From Sphingomonas sp. Leaf17 (GTDB lineage Bacteria; Pseudomonadota; Alphaproteobacteria; Sphingomonadales; Sphingomonadaceae), in assembly GCF_001421505.1 (NCBI RefSeq), contig NZ_LMKL01000004.1, positions 1-64,000 on the forward strand: a stretch of 64,000 nt of DNA. The letters run 5' to 3'. A program made the translations under genes and the position numbers. The notes beneath the pieces are model-generated. The model was given only the letters and a program-made list of their open reading frames with translations. It was not told where the DNA came from and made no database searches. Positions 61,927-64,000 of the stretch are shown piece by piece. How positions within the stretch are numbered: position 1 is the stretch's first letter; the number at the start of each line of letters is the position of its first letter.

Positions 61927-64000
61927 TTATGCCGCCGCGTCGAGATCCTCGCCCGCAGCCGCGGCGGTGAGGCGGCGTTCGAGTGTTTTCAGTCGCGCGG
62001 CCGACGTGATCCGGTCGCCGGTCAGGTCGGTGAGATAAAACGTATCGACCGCGCGCTCGCCATAGGTCGCGACGTGCGCGGAATGGATCGTCACCTTCGA
62101 CTGGAACAGCGCGTGGGCGAGCTGATTGAGCAGGGCCGGGCGATCATGGGCGTTGACCTCGATCACGGTGAACCGGTTCGAGGCGCGGTTGTCGATCAGG
62201 ACGTTGGGGGCAATGTCGAACACCTCCGACCGGGCGCGGGCGGCGGGTTTGGCGAGCAGGCGGTCGGCGAGCTTGCCGCGATTGGCCAGTGCATCCTCGA
62301 TCGCGGTGCGCAGCCGGGCGAGCTGCGTGCTTTCCGCAAACGGGCGACCGAAGGGATCCTGGACCAGGAAGTTGTCGATCGCCATCCCGTCGCGCGTGGT
62401 GTGGATGCGCGCGTCGATGATGTTGCCGCCCGCGACGTGGATTGCGCCGGCGATGCGGTAGAACAGGCCCGGGTGATCGGCGGCGTAGATCGTCACCAGG
62501 GTCGCGCCGCGTTCGGCATAGACCTGCGCGTCGATCGCCAGCGGCAGGTCGGCGGAGGCGGCCATGAACCGGGCGTTATGCGCCACGACATCGTCGGGTT
62601 CGGCGATCCAGTACGCCTCGGGCAGGCGCTTCACGAAGGCGGCGAACGTCGCCTCATCCCAGTCGAGCGCCGCCCGCAGCGTCGCCTGGCGATCGGCAAT
62701 CCGTTCCTCGCGGCCCGTCTGTTTGTGGCCGAGCCGCAGCACTTCTTCCGCCGCGTCGTACAGATTGGCGAGCAGCTGGCGCTTCCAGCCGTTCCAGACG
62801 CCCGGGCCGACCGCGCGGATATCGACGATGGTCAGGACCAGCAGCAGGCGTAGTCGTTCGGGACTTTGCACCGTTTCGCAGAAATCGAGGATCGTCTTGA
62901 AGTCGGACAGGTCGCGCTTGAACGCGGTGGCGGACATCAGCAGGTGCCAGCGGACCAGCCACGACACCGTTTCGGTTTCGGCTGCGGTGAGGCCGAGGCG
63001 CGGGCAAAGCCGCATCGCGACCTCCGCGCCAAGGATCGAATGGTCGCCGCCGCGCCCCTTGGCGATATCATGGATCAGGACCGCGACATACAGGGTCCGG
63101 CGCGACACGATCTGCGGGAAGATCGCGGTCGCCAATGGGTGATCGTCGGTCAGTTCCTGACGCTCGATGCGTCCGAGCAGGCCGATCGCCCGGATCGTGT
63201 GTTCGTCGACGGTGTAGTGGTGATACATATCGAACTGCATCTGGCCGACGATGCGACCGAAGTCGGGCACGAACCTTCCGAACACGCCGGCCTCGTTCAT
63301 CCAGCGCAGCACAAGCTCTGGGTCGCGCCGGCTGGTCAGCACGTCGAGGAACAGCGCGTTGGCGCGCGGGTCGCGGCGAATGTCATCGGCCAGTTTCGCA
63401 TCGCGCGCCGCCGCCCGCATCGCCAGCGGATGCACCTCCAGCCCGTGCTTGTCGGCCAGCTGGAACAGCTCGATCAGGCGGACCGGGTCGGCCGCGAAGA
63501 AATCGTCGCCGGGCAGGGCAAGCCGACCGCGATCGAGGATGAAGCCGTGCAGCCGGCGCGGTGCGCGGCGGATGGTCGGCAGGCCGAACCGGCGACCGCG
63601 CGCGGCGAATTTTTCATCGAGATGCGCGAGGAAGACGCCGGTCAGGTCGCCCACCGTCTTGGCCTGGAGAAAGTAGAACTGCATGAAGCGTTCGACCTTC
63701 GATTTTCCGGGCCGGTCGGAATAGCGCATCCGCTCGGCAATCTCGCGCTGCACGTCGAAGGTCAGGCGGTCCTCCGCCCGGCCGGTGATGCTGTGCAGGT
63801 GGCAGCGGACAGCCTGGAGGAAATTGTCGGCGCGGTGGAACAGGCGGTATTCGGCCTTGGTGAACAGCCCGACATCGACCAGATCGGCCGCGCGCTGTAC
63901 GTCATGGATGTACTTGCCGATCCAGAACAGCGCGTGCAGATCGCGCAGCCCGCCCTTGCCCTCCTTCACATTGGGCTCGACGACATAGCGGGTGTCGCCC
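61927..64000 (-). CDS. glnD: [protein-PII] uridylyltransferase, C-terminal part (5' end outside the window)
   Basis: This is the bifunctional nitrogen sensor that adds UMP to PII proteins when glutamine is low and removes it when glutamine is high. The 691 residues visible start within the nucleotidyltransferase-associated region (NVKEGKGGLRDLHALFWIGKYIH). They include the HD phosphohydrolase domain (LYVAVLIHDIAKGRGGDHS) and two C-terminal ACT domains (about 500-580 and 610-690) that sense glutamine. The frame stays open to the window edge, so the N-terminal catalytic GSxGR motif lies beyond it. Confidence 0.95.
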   Translation of the reverse strand, partial: GDTRYVVEPNVKEGKGGLRDLHALFWIGKYIHDVQRAADLVDVGLFTKAEYRLFHRADNFLQAVRCHLHSITGRAEDRLTFDVQREIAERMRYSDRPGKSKVERFMQFYFLQAKTVGDLTGVFLAHLDEKFAARGRRFGLPTIRRAPRRLHGFILDRGRLALPGDDFFAADPVRLIELFQLADKHGLEVHPLAMRAAARDAKLADDIRRDPRANALFLDVLTSRRDPELVLRWMNEAGVFGRFVPDFGRIVGQMQFDMYHHYTVDEHTIRAIGLLGRIERQELTDDHPLATAIFPQIVSRRTLYVAVLIHDIAKGRGGDHSILGAEVAMRLCPRLGLTAAETETVSWLVRWHLLMSATAFKRDLSDFKTILDFCETVQSPERLRLLLVLTIVDIRAVGPGVWNGWKRQLLANLYDAAEEVLRLGHKQTGREERIADRQATLRAALDWDEATFAAFVKRLPEAYWIAEPDDVVAHNARFMAASADLPLAIDAQVYAERGATLVTIYAADHPGLFYRIAGAIHVAGGNIIDARIHTTRDGMAIDNFLVQDPFGRPFAESTQLARLRTAIEDALANRGKLADRLLAKPAARARSEVFDIAPNVLIDNRASNRFTVIEVNAHDRPALLNQLAHALFQSKVTIHSAHVATYGERAVDTFYLTDLTGDRITSAARLKTLERRLTAAAAGEDLDAAA

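Overview
The window looks like chromosome of a high-GC alphaproteobacterium, most likely a Sphingomonas-type member of the Sphingomonadales. The clues are three large TonB-dependent receptors (TBDRs), a CcrM-type GANTC DNA methyltransferase, TBDR-linked sugar loci with GntR/FCD and LacI regulators, ATGA-coupled gene pairs, and REP-like CCCCGGC...GCCGGGG palindromes between genes. I see no insertion sequence, phage gene, CRISPR array or rRNA. The assignment to Sphingomonadales is an inference from gene content.

Layout. Positions 30-106 are an initiator tRNA. Positions 545-18433 are a glycan-utilisation locus: GH43 and GH2 (coupled), GH92 and GH115 (divergent), a TBDR, a GntR/FCD regulator, a small ORF, an MFS uronate-type transporter and mannonate dehydratase UxuA, flanked by an unusual soluble chemoreceptor-like protein. 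FadR-type operator-like sequences (TGGTAAGACCAAT) recur in at least three promoter regions of this locus, which suggests one regulon. The logic is outside-in: the receptor imports oligosaccharide, the glycosidases trim it (GH115 frees glucuronate), the MFS protein imports uronate, and UxuA works in its catabolism. Positions 18574-30515 hold ordinary genes (PAP2, CitE-like, galE, msrA, tsaC/sua5, acyl-CoA dehydrogenase, NAT, GntR/YtrA, nitroreductase, POT, AKR, SDF symporter). Positions 30582-36101 are housekeeping: glmM-DUF1272-thiD-rnhB, then ccrM behind a leader with eight GANTC sites, then folP. Positions 36175-42991 hold a bestrophin, an ABC exporter, a chemoreceptor and PBP1A.

The most interesting region is 43098-52942. 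A LacI regulator, a TauZ/YeiH-type putative sulfite/sulfate exporter, an MFS transporter, a TBDR, a Gfo/Idh-family protein, an aldo-keto reductase, an LLM flavin monooxygenase and an NAD(P)H:FMN reductase lie together. The last three match, in family and order of function, the SmoB/SmoC/SmoA set of the oxidative sulfoquinovose (sulfo-SMO) pathway. The Gfo/Idh protein is a candidate NAD-dependent sulfoquinovosidase (SqgA/GH188-like). No GH31 sulfoquinovosidase or ABC importer is present, so this would be a TonB-receptor/MFS version of the pathway. Two near-identical 17-bp LacI-type operators sit in its two divergent promoters.

Positions 53022-64000 hold a Mur ligase/LD-carboxypeptidase pair (peptidoglycan recycling), thrS-infC (infC probably starts at an AUA codon), a third TBDR, a glycine/cysteine-tailed membrane protein and the 3' part of glnD, which runs off the right edge.
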